Part shown: positions 46,671 through 56,736 of the stretch, piece by piece | Layout of the letters: every line of letters starts with the position of its first letter | Position numbering within the stretch: the first letter of the stretch is position 1 | Assembly (NCBI RefSeq): GCF_015240065.1 | Contig: NZ_CP060506.1 | Span: 434,001 to 498,000 of the forward strand | DNA: 64,000 nt | Source of the DNA: Nanchangia anserum | GTDB taxonomy: Bacteria; Actinomycetota; Actinomycetes; Actinomycetales; Actinomycetaceae | Direction of reading: 5' to 3' | Made by a program: the position numbers and the translations under genes | Notes under the pieces: model-generated | Told to the model about the DNA's origin: nothing | The model's database searches: none | What the model saw: the letters and a program-made list of their open reading frames with translations, nothing else

Positions 46671-48131
46671 ATGTCCGTGTCTACCTCACCGGCTGGCGAG
46701 CGCACCCGCCCGGGCGGCCTTGACTCTTTCTTCCATATCAGCGAGCGCGGCTCCACGATCGGTCGTGAAGTTCGTGGCGGTCTCGTCACCTTCTTTGCGA
46801 TGGCCTACATCCTCGTCGTCAACGCCTCGGTCCTCTCGGCAGGAGCACCCTCGACGATCTCGCCCGCCGCCATCGCCGCGGGCACGGCCCTCGTCGCCGG
46901 CATCATGACGATCCTCATGGGCGTCGTGGCGAACTTCCCCATGGGGTTGGCCGCCGGCATGGGGCTCAACGCGATCGTCGCCTTCACCCTGGCTAATCCC
47001 GACGCCATGGGACTGACCTACGCCGAGGCGATGGGACTCATCTTCTGGGAGGGTGTGGCCATCACCGTCCTCGTCTTGACCGGCTTCCGAGGCGCCGTCT
47101 TCCGTGCGGTTCCGGCCGAACTCAAGACGGCGATCTCCGTCGGCATCGGGCTGTTTATCTGCTTCGTCGGCCTCATCAACGCCGGCATCGTGCGTCCCGG
47201 TGGCACCTACGTCCAGCTGGGAATCAACGGCTCCCTGTCCGGGTGGCCGATGCTCGTCTTCATCGTTGGCCTCATCATCGTCATCGTCTTGTACATGCGC
47301 AACGTTCAGGGCGCCATCCTCATCGGGATCGCCGCCGCGACGGTCATCGCCGTCATCATTCAAGCCCTCGCCAAGCTCGGCGTTCAGGGGACGAATGAGG
47401 CCGGCGAGGCCGTCAACGTCACCGGCTGGGCAACCAACGCCCCCGCCCTCGACGGCTCTCCCATTCAGCTGCCCGACTTCGCGACCCTGGGGCACATCGA
47501 CTTCTTCGGGGCCTTCGAGAAGCTGGGTCCGGTCGCCGTCATCCTCATCGTCTTCTCCCTCATGCTCGCCGACTTCTTCGACACGATGGGGACGATGGTC
47601 GCCGTCGGCGCCGGCGCGCATCTCCTCGACGAGCGCGGTAACCCGCCGCGCACTCGCGAGGTCCTGCTCATCGATTCGCTGGCCGCCGTCGCCGGTGGCC
47701 TCGGCGGCGTGTCGTCGAACACGTCCTACGTCGAGTCGACCTCGGGCGTTGCCGAGGGCGCGCGCACGGGCCTGGCGTCGATCGTCACCGGTGCGATGTT
47801 CATCCTGTCGATCTTCATCGCGCCGCTCGTCGAGCTTGTTCCGGCCGAGGCCGCGTCGATTTCCCTCATCTTCGTCGGCTTCCTCATGATGATGAACGTC
47901 GCCGACATCGACTGGCGCAACCCGCTGCATGCGGTTCCCTGCTTCCTGACGATCGCCATGATGCCGTTCGCCTACTCGATCACCGCGGGTATCGGCTTCG
48001 GCTTCATCGCCTTCGTCATTACCCGCGTCGCGGCCGGGAAGGCTCGCGACGTCAAGACGCTCATGTGGATCGTCTCGGCGCTCTTCGTCATCTACTTCTG
48101 CCTGGGTCCCATCGAGGCGCTGCTCGCCTAA
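46671..48131 (+). CDS. Purine permease of the NCS2 family (AzgA/GhxP type)
   Basis: 486 residues with about 12-14 membrane segments. Signatures of the AzgA-type hypoxanthine/guanine/adenine branch: REVRGGLVTFFAMAYILVVNAS, then GLAAGMGLNAIVAFTL, LADFFDTMGTMVAVGAGA, and GVSSNTSYVESTSGVAEGAR. Import of purine bases by proton symport is the known family role; the exact base cannot be told. It is intact and followed by a strong palindromic terminator shared with the convergent aminotransferase gene. Confidence 0.93.
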   Translation: MSVSTSPAGERTRPGGLDSFFHISERGSTIGREVRGGLVTFFAMAYILVVNASVLSAGAPSTISPAAIAAGTALVAGIMTILMGVVANFPMGLAAGMGLNAIVAFTLANPDAMGLTYAEAMGLIFWEGVAITVLVLTGFRGAVFRAVPAELKTAISVGIGLFICFVGLINAGIVRPGGTYVQLGINGSLSGWPMLVFIVGLIIVIVLYMRNVQGAILIGIAAATVIAVIIQALAKLGVQGTNEAGEAVNVTGWATNAPALDGSPIQLPDFATLGHIDFFGAFEKLGPVAVILIVFSLMLADFFDTMGTMVAVGAGAHLLDERGNPPRTREVLLIDSLAAVAGGLGGVSSNTSYVESTSGVAEGARTGLASIVTGAMFILSIFIAPLVELVPAEAASISLIFVGFLMMMNVADIDWRNPLHAVPCFLTIAMMPFAYSITAGIGFGFIAFVITRVAAGKARDVKTLMWIVSALFVIYFCLGPIEALLA

Positions 48132-48145
48132 AGACCGACACGCAG

Positions 48146-48185
48146 TGATCCCCTGTCATCGGATAATTCCGGTGACAGGGGATCA
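48146..48185. terminator. Bidirectional hairpin terminator
   Basis: TGATCCCCTGTCA pairs perfectly with TGACAGGGGATCA, with an inner CGGA/TCCG stem and a TAAT loop. It lies between convergent genes (stops 48131 and 48202). Confidence 0.85.
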
Positions 48186-48201
48186 GCTATTGTGCGCGCG
48201 G

Positions 48202-49371
48202 CTAGTCTCTGAACAGCTCGGTGGCGCGAATGCGAGCGAAGGCGGCGCGAATGTCGTTCTCGCTAATGGTCACCGCCAGGCGAATGAACCCCTCGCCCGA
48301 GGCCCCGAAGGCGATCCCCGGGACGACGGCGACGTGGGCGTTGTCGAACAGGTAGTCGGCGACCTCGGTCGACGACATTCCCGTCTCGCGGATATCGACC
48401 CACAGGTAGATGGCTCCCGAGGGCGGGGGCGTGTGCATCTTCGGGGTCCGCCCGACCTCCTCGGCGGCGACGGTGAGCCGGTCGAGGAACATCTGGCGAA
48501 TGGGCGGGCACACCTCGTCGTGGTGGCGCAGAGCCGCCAGGGCCGCGCGCTGGCACGGCGTGGGAGCCGAGAAGACGACGTTTTCGTTGATGTCGCGCGC
48601 GGCGTTCATCAGAGGTGCCGGGCCGAGCAGGTAGCCGATGCGGAATCCCGCCATGCAGTAGTTCTTCGAGAATGAGTGGAGGATGACCGTGCGCTCGCGC
48701 ATATTCGGCATCGTCGCAATCGAGCGGAACGGGCGGGCGAAATCGTAGATCGTGTAGATGTCGTCGGCCAGCACGATGAGATCGCGCTCAACGGCAATCG
48801 ATGCCACCATCTCGAGCGTCGTGTCGTCCCACACGGCACCGGTGGGATTGGTCGGCGAGTTGACGATGATCGCGCGCGTGCGCTCGGACAGGACCGCCTC
48901 GATGGCGGCGCGTGTCGGCAAGAAACCGTCCTCGGCGCGGGTGGGAACGCACACGGGCACGCCCTGGGCCATGGTGATCTGGTCGGGGTAGGGCGTGAAA
49001 TAAGGCTCGATGATGAGGACCTCGTCGCCCGGGTTGAGGATCGTCTGCATGATCAGCCACATGCCGTGGTTGGCCGAGGTCGTGATCATGCAGTCCTCGA
49101 TGGAGTAATCGAGTCCGTAGTGTTTAGCCGTGTGCGCACAGATCGCTTCGCGCACCTCGGGCTCGCCGAGGGTCTCGGTGTAATGGGTCTTGCCGGCCAC
49201 GGTGTCGGCATACATCGCGTCGAGAATCCGCCGGTCGGTCGTCAGATCCGGATCCCCGAGGGTGAAGTTAATCATGTCGGGGATGGCCAGGGCGGCGTCG
49301 CCGGCCGTCGACATGAGGTTTTCCTTGCGGGCCTTGACGTGGTCGGCGAGGAAACGCTCGAAATCGCTCAA
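48202..49371 (-). CDS. Pyridoxal-phosphate aminotransferase, class I
   Basis: 389 residues, fold-type I. PLP lysine K236 in HSFSKNYCMAGFRIGY; N175 in NSPTNPTG, D203 and Y206 in ADDIYTIYD, and the substrate-carboxylate Arg in GEGFIRLAV. Start is TTG 49371, with AAAGGACG about six bases upstream and a normal N-terminus (MSDFERFL). The gene follows a sodium-solute symporter with a 55-base gap, suggesting uptake then transamination of one amino or keto acid. The specific substrate is not readable. Confidence 0.88.
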   Translation of the reverse strand: MSDFERFLADHVKARKENLMSTAGDAALAIPDMINFTLGDPDLTTDRRILDAMYADTVAGKTHYTETLGEPEVREAICAHTAKHYGLDYSIEDCMITTSANHGMWLIMQTILNPGDEVLIIEPYFTPYPDQITMAQGVPVCVPTRAEDGFLPTRAAIEAVLSERTRAIIVNSPTNPTGAVWDDTTLEMVASIAVERDLIVLADDIYTIYDFARPFRSIATMPNMRERTVILHSFSKNYCMAGFRIGYLLGPAPLMNAARDINENVVFSAPTPCQRAALAALRHHDEVCPPIRQMFLDRLTVAAEEVGRTPKMHTPPPSGAIYLWVDIRETGMSSTEVADYLFDNAHVAVVPGIAFGASGEGFIRLAVTISENDIRAAFARIRATELFRD

Positions 49372-49426
49372 TTGACGTCCTTTCTTCGGGTAGGACGCCG
49401 GGGCGGGTCGCGCCCCGGCGTGGTGC

Positions 49427-50926
49427 TTAGGCGCGCGACGTTTCGGCTGCGCGCTCGGCGGGGGAGAGGTTGGGGGTGATGCGTCGGCGGTCGATCACCG
49501 TGACGAGAGCGTAGGAGACGATCGACAGCGCCATGCCGACCATGATCGGCCAGTTGCCACCGATGGCGAAGTCTGGCTGCCCGGTGGCTTCGCCGTAGGC
49601 CATCGTCCCGGCCACACCGAGGAAGGACACGGCCAGCGAGACGAGGCCCGCGCGCGGAGAGACCTTCTTGAGGACGAAGCCGGCGATGACGGGAACGAAG
49701 ACGCAGCCCGAGAGGAAGCCGTAGGCGAGGTCGAGGGCCTTGAACAGATCCGAGATCGCCACGGCCAGGCCCATCATGACGATGCCCAACACGAAGGCGA
49801 TCATGCGGTTGATCCACACGTCGCGCTTCGTCGTCTCGCGCGCGTTCCCGGCCTCGTCTTCCATGTCGGTGACGACGCCGCGCACGAGCCGCAGGTAAAT
49901 GTCGTTATAGACGACGGTGGAGCAGGCGAGGATCGTTCCCGATGCCACCGACATGGCCGCCGCGATGGCCGCCGCCAGCAGCACGCCGGCGACGCCGACG
50001 GGCAGGAACGTCGCGACGCCGGCGGAAAAGGCCTCGGACGGATCGGCGAGGTTGGGAACGACGATTGCCGTCGCCATGCCCAGCAGCACCCCGCCCAGGG
50101 CGTAGATGATGGCGTAGACGCCGGCCGACAGCGTGCCGGCGCGCGCGATCGTGTCGGTGCGCGCGGTGAAGACGCGCTGCCAGATGTCCTGACCGATGAC
50201 GAGCCCGGGCACGTAGAGGAGGATCCAGTACAGCGTCCCCTGGAACCCGAGGGCGCCGATGTCGGCGTGGGACTCGGGAACCTTCGCGAAGAATCCGCTC
50301 ACCCCGCCGATGGAGGGGTGAGCGAAGACGAAGATGGGCACGAGGATGATGATGCCGGCCGTCTTGACGATGAACTGGAGCAGGTCGGTCATCGTCACCG
50401 ACCACATGCCGCCGATGAAGGTGTAGAAGACGACGACGCCGCCGCCGACGAGCATGCACACGGTCGTCGACCAGCCGACGATGCCTTGAAGGATGGCGCC
50501 GATCGAGACGATCTGGACAACGGTCAGCGACACCGTGTAGATGATCGTGAGAACGGCTGAGAGGATGCGGGCGCTCTGCCCGTAGTTGCGCTCAATGACC
50601 TCGGCCATCGACAGCGCGCGCAGGCGCGAGAGCTTCGAGGATACGAGCATGCCGAGCACAATGAGGCCCATGCCGAGCGAGCCACCGACCCACACGCCGG
50701 AGACGCCGACCTCGTAGCCGCGCTGGGCGCCACCGACGGTGACGGCACCGCCGACGGCGAGGGCGGCCATGCATGAGAAGAACATGGGGAATCCGAGGCG
50801 CCGTCCGGCAACGAGGTAGTCGTCGCGCGTCTTGGCGAAATGCAGCGAGGCGACGCCGATGATGACGAGAACGATGAAGTAAGCGGCGATGACGGCGAAG
50901 TCAATGGCCGACAGATGGAGATCCAT
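49427..50926 (-). CDS. Sodium:solute symporter (SSS family)
   Basis: 499 residues with about 13 membrane helices. Start region FAVIAAYFIVLVIIGVASL is followed by RDDYLVAGRRLGFP, the family's first loop; later VLLAAAIAAAMSVASGTILACSTVVYNDIY corresponds to the sodium-binding TM8-TM9 region with Ser/Thr residues. GAAGGA upstream fixes ATG 50926. It forms an operon with the aminotransferase, so an amino acid or related carboxylate is a reasonable guess for substrate, but this is inference. The promoter for the pair should lie in 50927-51122, shared with divergent sucC. Confidence 0.9.
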   Translation of the reverse strand: MDLHLSAIDFAVIAAYFIVLVIIGVASLHFAKTRDDYLVAGRRLGFPMFFSCMAALAVGGAVTVGGAQRGYEVGVSGVWVGGSLGMGLIVLGMLVSSKLSRLRALSMAEVIERNYGQSARILSAVLTIIYTVSLTVVQIVSIGAILQGIVGWSTTVCMLVGGGVVVFYTFIGGMWSVTMTDLLQFIVKTAGIIILVPIFVFAHPSIGGVSGFFAKVPESHADIGALGFQGTLYWILLYVPGLVIGQDIWQRVFTARTDTIARAGTLSAGVYAIIYALGGVLLGMATAIVVPNLADPSEAFSAGVATFLPVGVAGVLLAAAIAAAMSVASGTILACSTVVYNDIYLRLVRGVVTDMEDEAGNARETTKRDVWINRMIAFVLGIVMMGLAVAISDLFKALDLAYGFLSGCVFVPVIAGFVLKKVSPRAGLVSLAVSFLGVAGTMAYGEATGQPDFAIGGNWPIMVGMALSIVSYALVTVIDRRRITPNLSPAERAAETSRA

Positions 50927-51122
50927 GATGGGGGTCCTTCCCCTCGGTGGATGGCGTACCAGGCTAGCGTAATGGCGCAGGCCCCGTGACGTCGGCATTT
51001 AGCCCACGACATTCCTCCGAACCTGGGGCTTAGGTCCCTGACGGGCGTTACGATAGACGACGTCTGAGCTGACCAATCGAGATAGATTGGGAGCACGAGA
51101 GCTCATGAGAAAGGAAGTCAGC

Positions 51123-52283
51123 GTGGACCTCTATGAGTACCAGGCGCGTGACCTATTCGCGAAGCACGGGGTACCTGTTCTGCACGGGACGGTTGCCGAA
51201 ACCCCCGAGCAGGCGCGCCAGGCCGCCGAAGACATCGGGGGCCTGTGTGTCGTCAAAGCGCAGGTGAAGATCGGCGGGCGCGGCAAGGCCGGCGGCGTGA
51301 AGCTGGCGCGCACTCCCGACGAGGCCTACGAGCATGCCTCCGCGATTCTCGGGATGGACATCAAGGGGCACACGGTCGGCAAGGTCATGATTGTCGCCGG
51401 TGCCGACATCGCGCACGAGTACTACTTCTCGATTCTCCTCGACCGCTCGAACCGCCGGCAGCTGGCGATGTGCTCGCGCGAGGGCGGCATGGAGATCGAA
51501 CAGCTCGCCAAGGAACGCCCCGAGGCTCTCGTCAAGCGTCCCCTCGACAGCGACGGCATCACTCCCGAGGTCGCCCGCGAGATCCTCACCGATGCGGGAT
51601 TTAGCGCCGACGAGATCGACGTGCTCACCCCGGTGCTCGTGTCCCTGTGGGAGGTCTACGTCGCCGAGGACGCGCAACTGGTCGAGGTCAACCCGCTTGT
51701 CATGTGCACCGACGGCACGGCAACGGCCCTGGACGGCAAGGTGACGGTCGACGACAACGCGCGGTTCCGCCACCCCGACCACGAGGACCTCGTCGATCGC
51801 AAGAGCGAGGATCCCCTCGAGGCCAAGGCGAAGGAGCGCGGGCTGAACTACGTCTCGCTCGATGGCGAAGTCGGGATCATCGGCAACGGTGCCGGCCTCG
51901 TCATGTCAACCCTCGACGTCGTCGCCTATGCGGGTGAGCGCTTTGGCGTCAGCCCGGCGAACTTCCTCGACATTGGCGGCGGGGCGTCAGCGCAGGTGAT
52001 GGCCGACGGCCTCGACGTCATCTTGTCGAACGAGCGGGTGCGGTCGGTCTTCGTCAACGTCTTCGGCGGAATCACCGCGTGTGATCAGGTCGCCGAGGGC
52101 ATCGTCAAGGCCCTGGACCTGCTGGGAGAGCGGGCCACGAAGCCCCTGGTCGTCCGCCTGGACGGCAACGCTGTCGATGCGGGGCGGGCTATTCTCACCG
52201 AGGCCAATCACCCGCTGGTGACGATGGTCGAGACGATGGACGGCGGCGCGGCCACGGCGGCCGAGCTGGCGGCGCAGAAGTAG
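51123..52283 (+). CDS. sucC: Succinyl-CoA synthetase, beta subunit
   Basis: 386 residues, ATP-grasp fold. [20 protein letters not shown] and [20 protein letters not shown] are the family start; nucleotide and metal sites lie in [11 protein letters not shown] and the later [12 protein letters not shown] and [10 protein letters not shown] segments. It converts succinyl-CoA to succinate with nucleotide triphosphate formation. GTG 51123 is chosen because AAAGGAAG is placed correctly; an in-frame ORF from 51087 overlaps it. It precedes sucD by 13 bases. Together with kgd this completes the oxoglutarate-to-succinate segment. Confidence 0.97.
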   Translation: MDLYEYQARDLFAKHGVPVLHGTVAETPEQARQAAEDIGGLCVVKAQVKIGGRGKAGGVKLARTPDEAYEHASAILGMDIKGHTVGKVMIVAGADIAHEYYFSILLDRSNRRQLAMCSREGGMEIEQLAKERPEALVKRPLDSDGITPEVAREILTDAGFSADEIDVLTPVLVSLWEVYVAEDAQLVEVNPLVMCTDGTATALDGKVTVDDNARFRHPDHEDLVDRKSEDPLEAKAKERGLNYVSLDGEVGIIGNGAGLVMSTLDVVAYAGERFGVSPANFLDIGGGASAQVMADGLDVILSNERVRSVFVNVFGGITACDQVAEGIVKALDLLGERATKPLVVRLDGNAVDAGRAILTEANHPLVTMVETMDGGAATAAELAAQK

Positions 52284-52296
52284 GAAGGGACCACAC

Positions 52297-53223
52297 ATGT
52301 CTGTTTTTCTTGATGGCAACTCCCGCGTCGTCGTCCAGGGGATGACCGGAGCCGAGGGACGCAAGCACACCCGCCTCATGCTGTGCGGCGGAACCCGCAT
52401 CGTCGGCGGCACCAACCCGCGCAAAGCGGGCCAGACCGTCAGCTTCGACGTCACCCCGATGGGACCGGGTGCCACCGACGTCAGCGAGGGCACGGTCGAG
52501 GTCCCCGTGTTCGGCACGGTGAAAGAGGCCATGGAGACCGCCGGCGCCAATGTCTCGGTCGTCTTCGTGCCGCCCAAGTTTGTCAAGGGCGCCGTCATGG
52601 AGGCCATTGAGGCCGAAATTCCCCTGTGTGTCGTCATCACCGAGGGCACGCCTGTTCAAGACGCCACGGAATTCGTTCAGGCCTCGCTGGGATCGAAGAC
52701 CCGCATCATCGGCCCGAACTGCCCGGGCATCATCTCGCCGGGACTGTCCAACGCCGGCATCACCCCGTCGACGATCACCGGACCCGGGCGCGTCGGGCTC
52801 GTGTCGAAATCGGGAACGCTGACGTATCAACTCATGTACGAGCTGCGCGATCTCGGTTTCACGACGGGCATGGGGATCGGCGGTGACCCCGTCGTCGGCA
52901 CCACCCACATCGACGCCCTCGAGGCGTTCGAGAACGATCCCGACACCGACCTCATCGTCATGATCGGCGAGATCGGTGGCGACGCCGAAGAGCGTGCGGC
53001 CGCCTACATCGCCGAGCACGTGACGAAGCCGGTCGTCGCCTACGTCGCGGGCTTCACCGCGCCCCCGGGCAAGACCATGGGACACGCCGGCGCTATCGTC
53101 TCGGGGTCGTCGGGGACGGCCGCCGCGAAGAAGGAGGCGCTCGAGGCCGTGGGCGTCAAGGTCGGCAAGACGCCGTCCGAGACCGCGCGCCTGGCCCGCG
53201 AGCTTCTTCAGTCGGCTAGCTAG
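52297..53223 (+). CDS. sucD: Succinyl-CoA synthetase, alpha subunit
   Basis: 308 residues. CoA-binding Rossmann region at the start ([20 protein letters not shown]-like) and the phosphorylated histidine in [20 protein letters not shown]. The Cys-containing [13 protein letters not shown] and the CoA-ligase half [16 protein letters not shown] are typical. GTAGGAAGG before ATG 52297 supports the start. It ends the sucCD operon before a strong hairpin. Confidence 0.98.
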   Translation: MSVFLDGNSRVVVQGMTGAEGRKHTRLMLCGGTRIVGGTNPRKAGQTVSFDVTPMGPGATDVSEGTVEVPVFGTVKEAMETAGANVSVVFVPPKFVKGAVMEAIEAEIPLCVVITEGTPVQDATEFVQASLGSKTRIIGPNCPGIISPGLSNAGITPSTITGPGRVGLVSKSGTLTYQLMYELRDLGFTTGMGIGGDPVVGTTHIDALEAFENDPDTDLIVMIGEIGGDAEERAAAYIAEHVTKPVVAYVAGFTAPPGKTMGHAGAIVSGSSGTAAAKKEALEAVGVKVGKTPSETARLARELLQSAS

Positions 53224-53238
53224 CTGTGTAAACGACGA

Positions 53239-53270
53239 GCGGGGCCGGATGCCTGGGCATCCGGCCCCGC
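53239..53270 (+). terminator. Hairpin terminator after sucD
   Basis: GCGGGGCCGGATGCC pairs perfectly with GGCATCCGGCCCCGC around a two-base loop, 15 bases after the stop. It may also serve the convergent small gene ending at 53289. Confidence 0.8.
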
Positions 53271-53288
53271 CGCTGTGTGTCGCGGATT

Positions 53289-53615
53289 CTAACTGTGCTG
53301 CTGATCTTCGTCGTCGACGATGGGCAGGGTCATCGTTGCCGTCGTCGCGTCGTCTGTGTCCGTGCGCTCGCCATCGGCCTCGCCCTCAACGGTGCGCCGC
53401 TCAAAGTGGCGCGAGGGAATGAGGGCGACGAGCAGAAGCGCGACGGCGAGGAACACGACGGGAATGACGACGATCGTGTAGAGAGGCAGGCGTAGTCCGA
53501 GGCCGACGGCGCCGCCCCACAGGCATAACCCGATGAGGCACCCGGCGTAGGCGACCCAGCCCGGGCGGATCCAGCGGACGAGACGGGTCGGTGCGTGGCG
53601 GTATCGCGGCGTCAC
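53289..53615 (-). CDS. Small membrane protein, two helices, after the PspC/toastrack gene
   Basis: 108 residues. A basic head (YRHAPTRLVRWIRPGW), two transmembrane helices (about 20-38 and 43-65), then an acidic tail (EGEADGERTDTDDATTATM). GTG 53615 overlaps the TGA of the PspC/toastrack gene as GTGA, so the two are co-translated and likely act together. I do not recognise a family. Short double-helix proteins are recurrent partners in Psp-type envelope modules, which makes a structural or sensing role plausible. Confidence 0.72.
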   Translation of the reverse strand: MTPRYRHAPTRLVRWIRPGWVAYAGCLIGLCLWGGAVGLGLRLPLYTIVVIPVVFLAVALLLVALIPSRHFERRTVEGEADGERTDTDDATTATMTLPIVDDEDQQHS

Positions 53616-55291
53616 TGGAGGTCTCCTTCCCCGTCGATCGCGGGCGCGTCACCCGAGGCGCCGTCCGAGTGGGGCGCTGCCGTGCGGAACGGATTGGGTT
53701 GGGGATCGCCGCTCGTCTGAGTCCCGTCGGGTGCCGTTGTCACCGGGGTGAGCATATCGCTGGTGTAGAGCGCGCCGCTCGACCCCCACGACGTCGTTCC
53801 CGGCAGTGCGTGCCCCTGGTCGTAGCGGCAGTCGTCGGGATTCGCGGTCGGGCACACGACGTCTTGGAAGAAGTACGTCTTCCCGTCCTTCTCCTTCACC
53901 TCCCCGTCCCAGTGGGGTCGGGATTCGATGATCTCGATCTCGCCGATGCCCACGCGGGCGTGGACGCGAACGACCTGAGTGTCAGCGTCGCGCGCGCCGA
54001 GGTGGACCGTCGTCTCGCGAGCTTGTATGCCGGTGCTGATATCGGGCGCGAAGGGCACGGACACATGCGCGCTGGGAATCGCCGTGCCAGCGGCGTCATA
54101 GCTGGAAGATCCGGTCGTGACCAGGCTGCCCATGGGCACGAGGTCGCTCGCGGCAGGCGACGTGGCGTTCTGGGGCGAGAAATCGTCGATGGTGACAGCC
54201 CCCGACGTCGAGAACGACGAGGACGCCTGGATGCTCAGTGTTCCCGTTCCCAGCTGCGTGACGATATCGACCGCCGACCCGGTGGGAACGTAGATGCGCA
54301 CGGCGCCGAAGACGACGTTGAGGTCGCTCGGATGCGGCCCGTCGGGACGGATGTAGGAGCCGATGTGTCCGACGATCGCGCCCTGGTCGGTGGATACGGC
54401 ACCGGGTCGGTACGCCGATTGGCTCAACGGCAGGACAGAGCCGTTACTCCACGCCAGTGACGGCGGCACCACCATGTAGAGCATCGTCAGCGGGAACACG
54501 GCGACCAGGGTGATGAGGGTGGCCAGACCCGTCATCCAGCCGCCGTTGCGGCCCATGAGATGGGCGCACCCGGCACCGGCGGCGACGATGATGCCGACGG
54601 TCGCGGCGATGAGGAGGGGGCCCGAGAGCAGCCCGACGCTGTGCGAGACGATGCCGACACCGCACGCGCCCAGAAGAGCCAGCCCGGCGACCCCGAGAGA
54701 CAGGCGGCGCCCCGGGCGCTGCCGGACGTCAACGGGCTCGGGTGCAGGCTCGGCCGGTGGGGTCGTCATCGTGGCGATCTCCGCTTCGGGCGCGTCCGCC
54801 GCCTTCTCGGTGTCCGCAGCTGCCGGTGTGGCGGGTAGCGGCGCGGGGGCGGAGGGTGCATCGCGGTGGTGGCGGCGTCCCAGGGCGACGAGAAGGGCCG
54901 CGAGGGCGGCGACCCCGAGGCCGATCCACACGAGATCGGTCAGCGAGCCGACGCCGACCAGCCCGGCGATGAGGAGCGCGACGATGGGAATGAGCGCCCA
55001 CGAGAGGGACTCGCGGGTGAGGAGCTGTTCGGCGATGATCTCATCCTCGGCACTGGGCAAGACGAACCAGGCCAGCCCGTACAGCCCAACCAGCACGGCG
55101 AACAGGGATGGACTCAGCATGGCGGCGGCGATGAGGATCGCGCCGACCCCGACGCGCACGAGGATGCGGTCGAGGCCGCTGAGCTGGGCAAATCGCGAGC
55201 AAATGCCCGCGAGCAGCGGGGCCTCGCCACGGCGCAGATGAGGCGCGTGGAGGGAGCGAAAGAGACTGAGTCTGCGGGGCGAGTAGTTCAT
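53612..55291 (-). CDS. PspC-domain membrane protein with C-terminal toastrack-like region
   Basis: 559 residues. N-terminal PspC domain (about 20-80, LLAGICSRFAQLSGLDRILVRVGVG, LYGLAWFVLP), then a second membrane pair, a Pro/Ala/Glu-rich linker (about 145-195), four more membrane helices (about 200-285) and an extracytoplasmic beta-rich C-terminal region (about 310-460) with LNVVFGAVRIYVPTGSAVDIV and a second strand set. Such beta regions after PspC are called toastrack (DUF2154/DUF4097-like) domains. The tail is low-complexity. It is divergent from the PspC-type histidine kinase gene, typical of actinobacterial PspC-toastrack sensing units for envelope stress. Confidence 0.82.
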   Translation of the reverse strand: MNYSPRRLSLFRSLHAPHLRRGEAPLLAGICSRFAQLSGLDRILVRVGVGAILIAAAMLSPSLFAVLVGLYGLAWFVLPSAEDEIIAEQLLTRESLSWALIPIVALLIAGLVGVGSLTDLVWIGLGVAALAALLVALGRRHHRDAPSAPAPLPATPAAADTEKAADAPEAEIATMTTPPAEPAPEPVDVRQRPGRRLSLGVAGLALLGACGVGIVSHSVGLLSGPLLIAATVGIIVAAGAGCAHLMGRNGGWMTGLATLITLVAVFPLTMLYMVVPPSLAWSNGSVLPLSQSAYRPGAVSTDQGAIVGHIGSYIRPDGPHPSDLNVVFGAVRIYVPTGSAVDIVTQLGTGTLSIQASSSFSTSGAVTIDDFSPQNATSPAASDLVPMGSLVTTGSSSYDAAGTAIPSAHVSVPFAPDISTGIQARETTVHLGARDADTQVVRVHARVGIGEIEIIESRPHWDGEVKEKDGKTYFFQDVVCPTANPDDCRYDQGHALPGTTSWGSSGALYTSDMLTPVTTAPDGTQTSGDPQPNPFRTAAPHSDGASGDAPAIDGEGDLQ

Positions 55292-55415
55292 GGTTTCATG
55301 TCATCACGGCTCACACAGGCCAACCAGTAGGGACCACCCTGATTCGACCCTGATTGATCCCTGAAAGTCGCCGCTGAGCCGATGCGATGGGCGGGCGAGG
55401 TGAGACGATGGGCGC

Positions 55416-56736
55416 ATGGTGAGCACAACTCTTCCTCCACGACGCCCGCCCCTGTTGCGGCCCGGGCGGGTGAGTGCCCCGGGTGTGCCTCAACGTTATC
55501 TCGGAGGCGTGTGCGCGGGGATCTCCCTGCACACGGGGGTGCCCATCGTCTGGGTGCGTGTGATCTTCCTCGTCGCCGTGCTCGTCTACGGCATCGGAAT
55601 CGGGGCCTACCTGTTGTTGTTGGGGGCTGGTGCCCGACGGCAACGTCGTGCGCACTCTAGCCCACGACGAGCGGGCCGAGAGCGGTCGCGTCGCGGCGAG
55701 CCTGGCCGAGTCCGAGGAGCTACCGCAGGACGATCCGCGGGCAACGCGCAGACGCTCGGGTGCCATCGGCGTGACGCTACTCGCCATTGCCATCGTCCTC
55801 GTTGCCTCCGTCGCCCAGTACGGCACCGCGTCGGTTTTCGCGATCGGGGCGACGATGCATCATCACCTGGCGATACCCGGACTGGTGGCTGTGGCCGGGT
55901 TGGCGCTCGTGTGGACTCACGCGCGCCAGCCGGACGCGCTGCGGCAACCGCGCTGTCTCGCCCTCATGGTGCTCGGGATTTTCCTCGCCGATCTCTCGTG
56001 TGCCTTCATCGCCTCCCTCGCCTACTTCCACGCGATCGGGGTGACGATCCTCGGCATTCGCGGGACGCTGCCGCAGCTGATCCTCATCATCGTCGTCATT
56101 GTCGCCGTCAGTGCGCTGGCCGTATGGCCGGTCGCGTCGATCGGGCGCAGCGCACTGGAGAAGTCACAGCGCGCCCGCGCTGACGAAGCGGCCCGTGCCG
56201 AAGTCGCCGCTCACCTGCACGACTCTGTGTTGCAAACCCTTGCTCTCATCCGCATCCGCGCCGACGACGCCGAGCAGGTCGAACGCCTCGCCCGCAGCCA
56301 GGAGCGGGAGCTACGTCGATGGCTGTACGAGGCCAAGGCCGATCCCGGTCATTCCCTCGTCGACCTCGTTCGCCAGTCCCTCGCCAGCGTCGAAGACCAG
56401 CTGAACACGACGATCGAGGTCGTCGCCGTCGGCGACACCGAACCCGACGCGTTTAGCGCGCCCCTGGCCGACATCCTTCACGAGGCCGCCGTCAACGCCG
56501 TGCGCCACGGTCGCCCGCCCGTCACCGCCTACATCGAGGTGGGAGCGCAGCAGATCGAGGCCCACGTCCTCGACCGCGGCGATGGCTTCGACCCCGACGA
56601 CATCGACGACGACCACTTCGGCGTGCGCGACTCGATCATCGGCAGGGTCCGCCGTCTCGGCGGGGACGTAAGAATCGATTCGGGGCCGCTCGGCTGCGAC
56701 GTCACCGTCATCGTGCCCAGAGGAGACACCCGATGA
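55416..56736 (+). pseudogene. PspC-domain sensor histidine kinase (NarL-type), one frameshift
   Basis: N-terminal PspC domain (RYLGGVCAGISLHTGVPIVWVRVIF, YGIGIGAYLLLLG), then after the break four or five membrane helices and a HisKA_3 kinase core: AAHLHDSVLQTLALIRIRAD carries the phospho-acceptor His with the HDxxxQ motif, and the HATPase part has LHEAAVNAVRHGRPP, DRGDGFDPDDIDDDHFGVRDSI. The frame is lost in GGGGG at 55622-55626; removing one G gives LLLLGLVPDGNVVRTLAHD and a continuous protein of about 440 residues. The gene is clearly functional in design, so the break looks like an overcalled base. The ATG of the response regulator overlaps its stop (ATGA). Confidence 0.87.
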
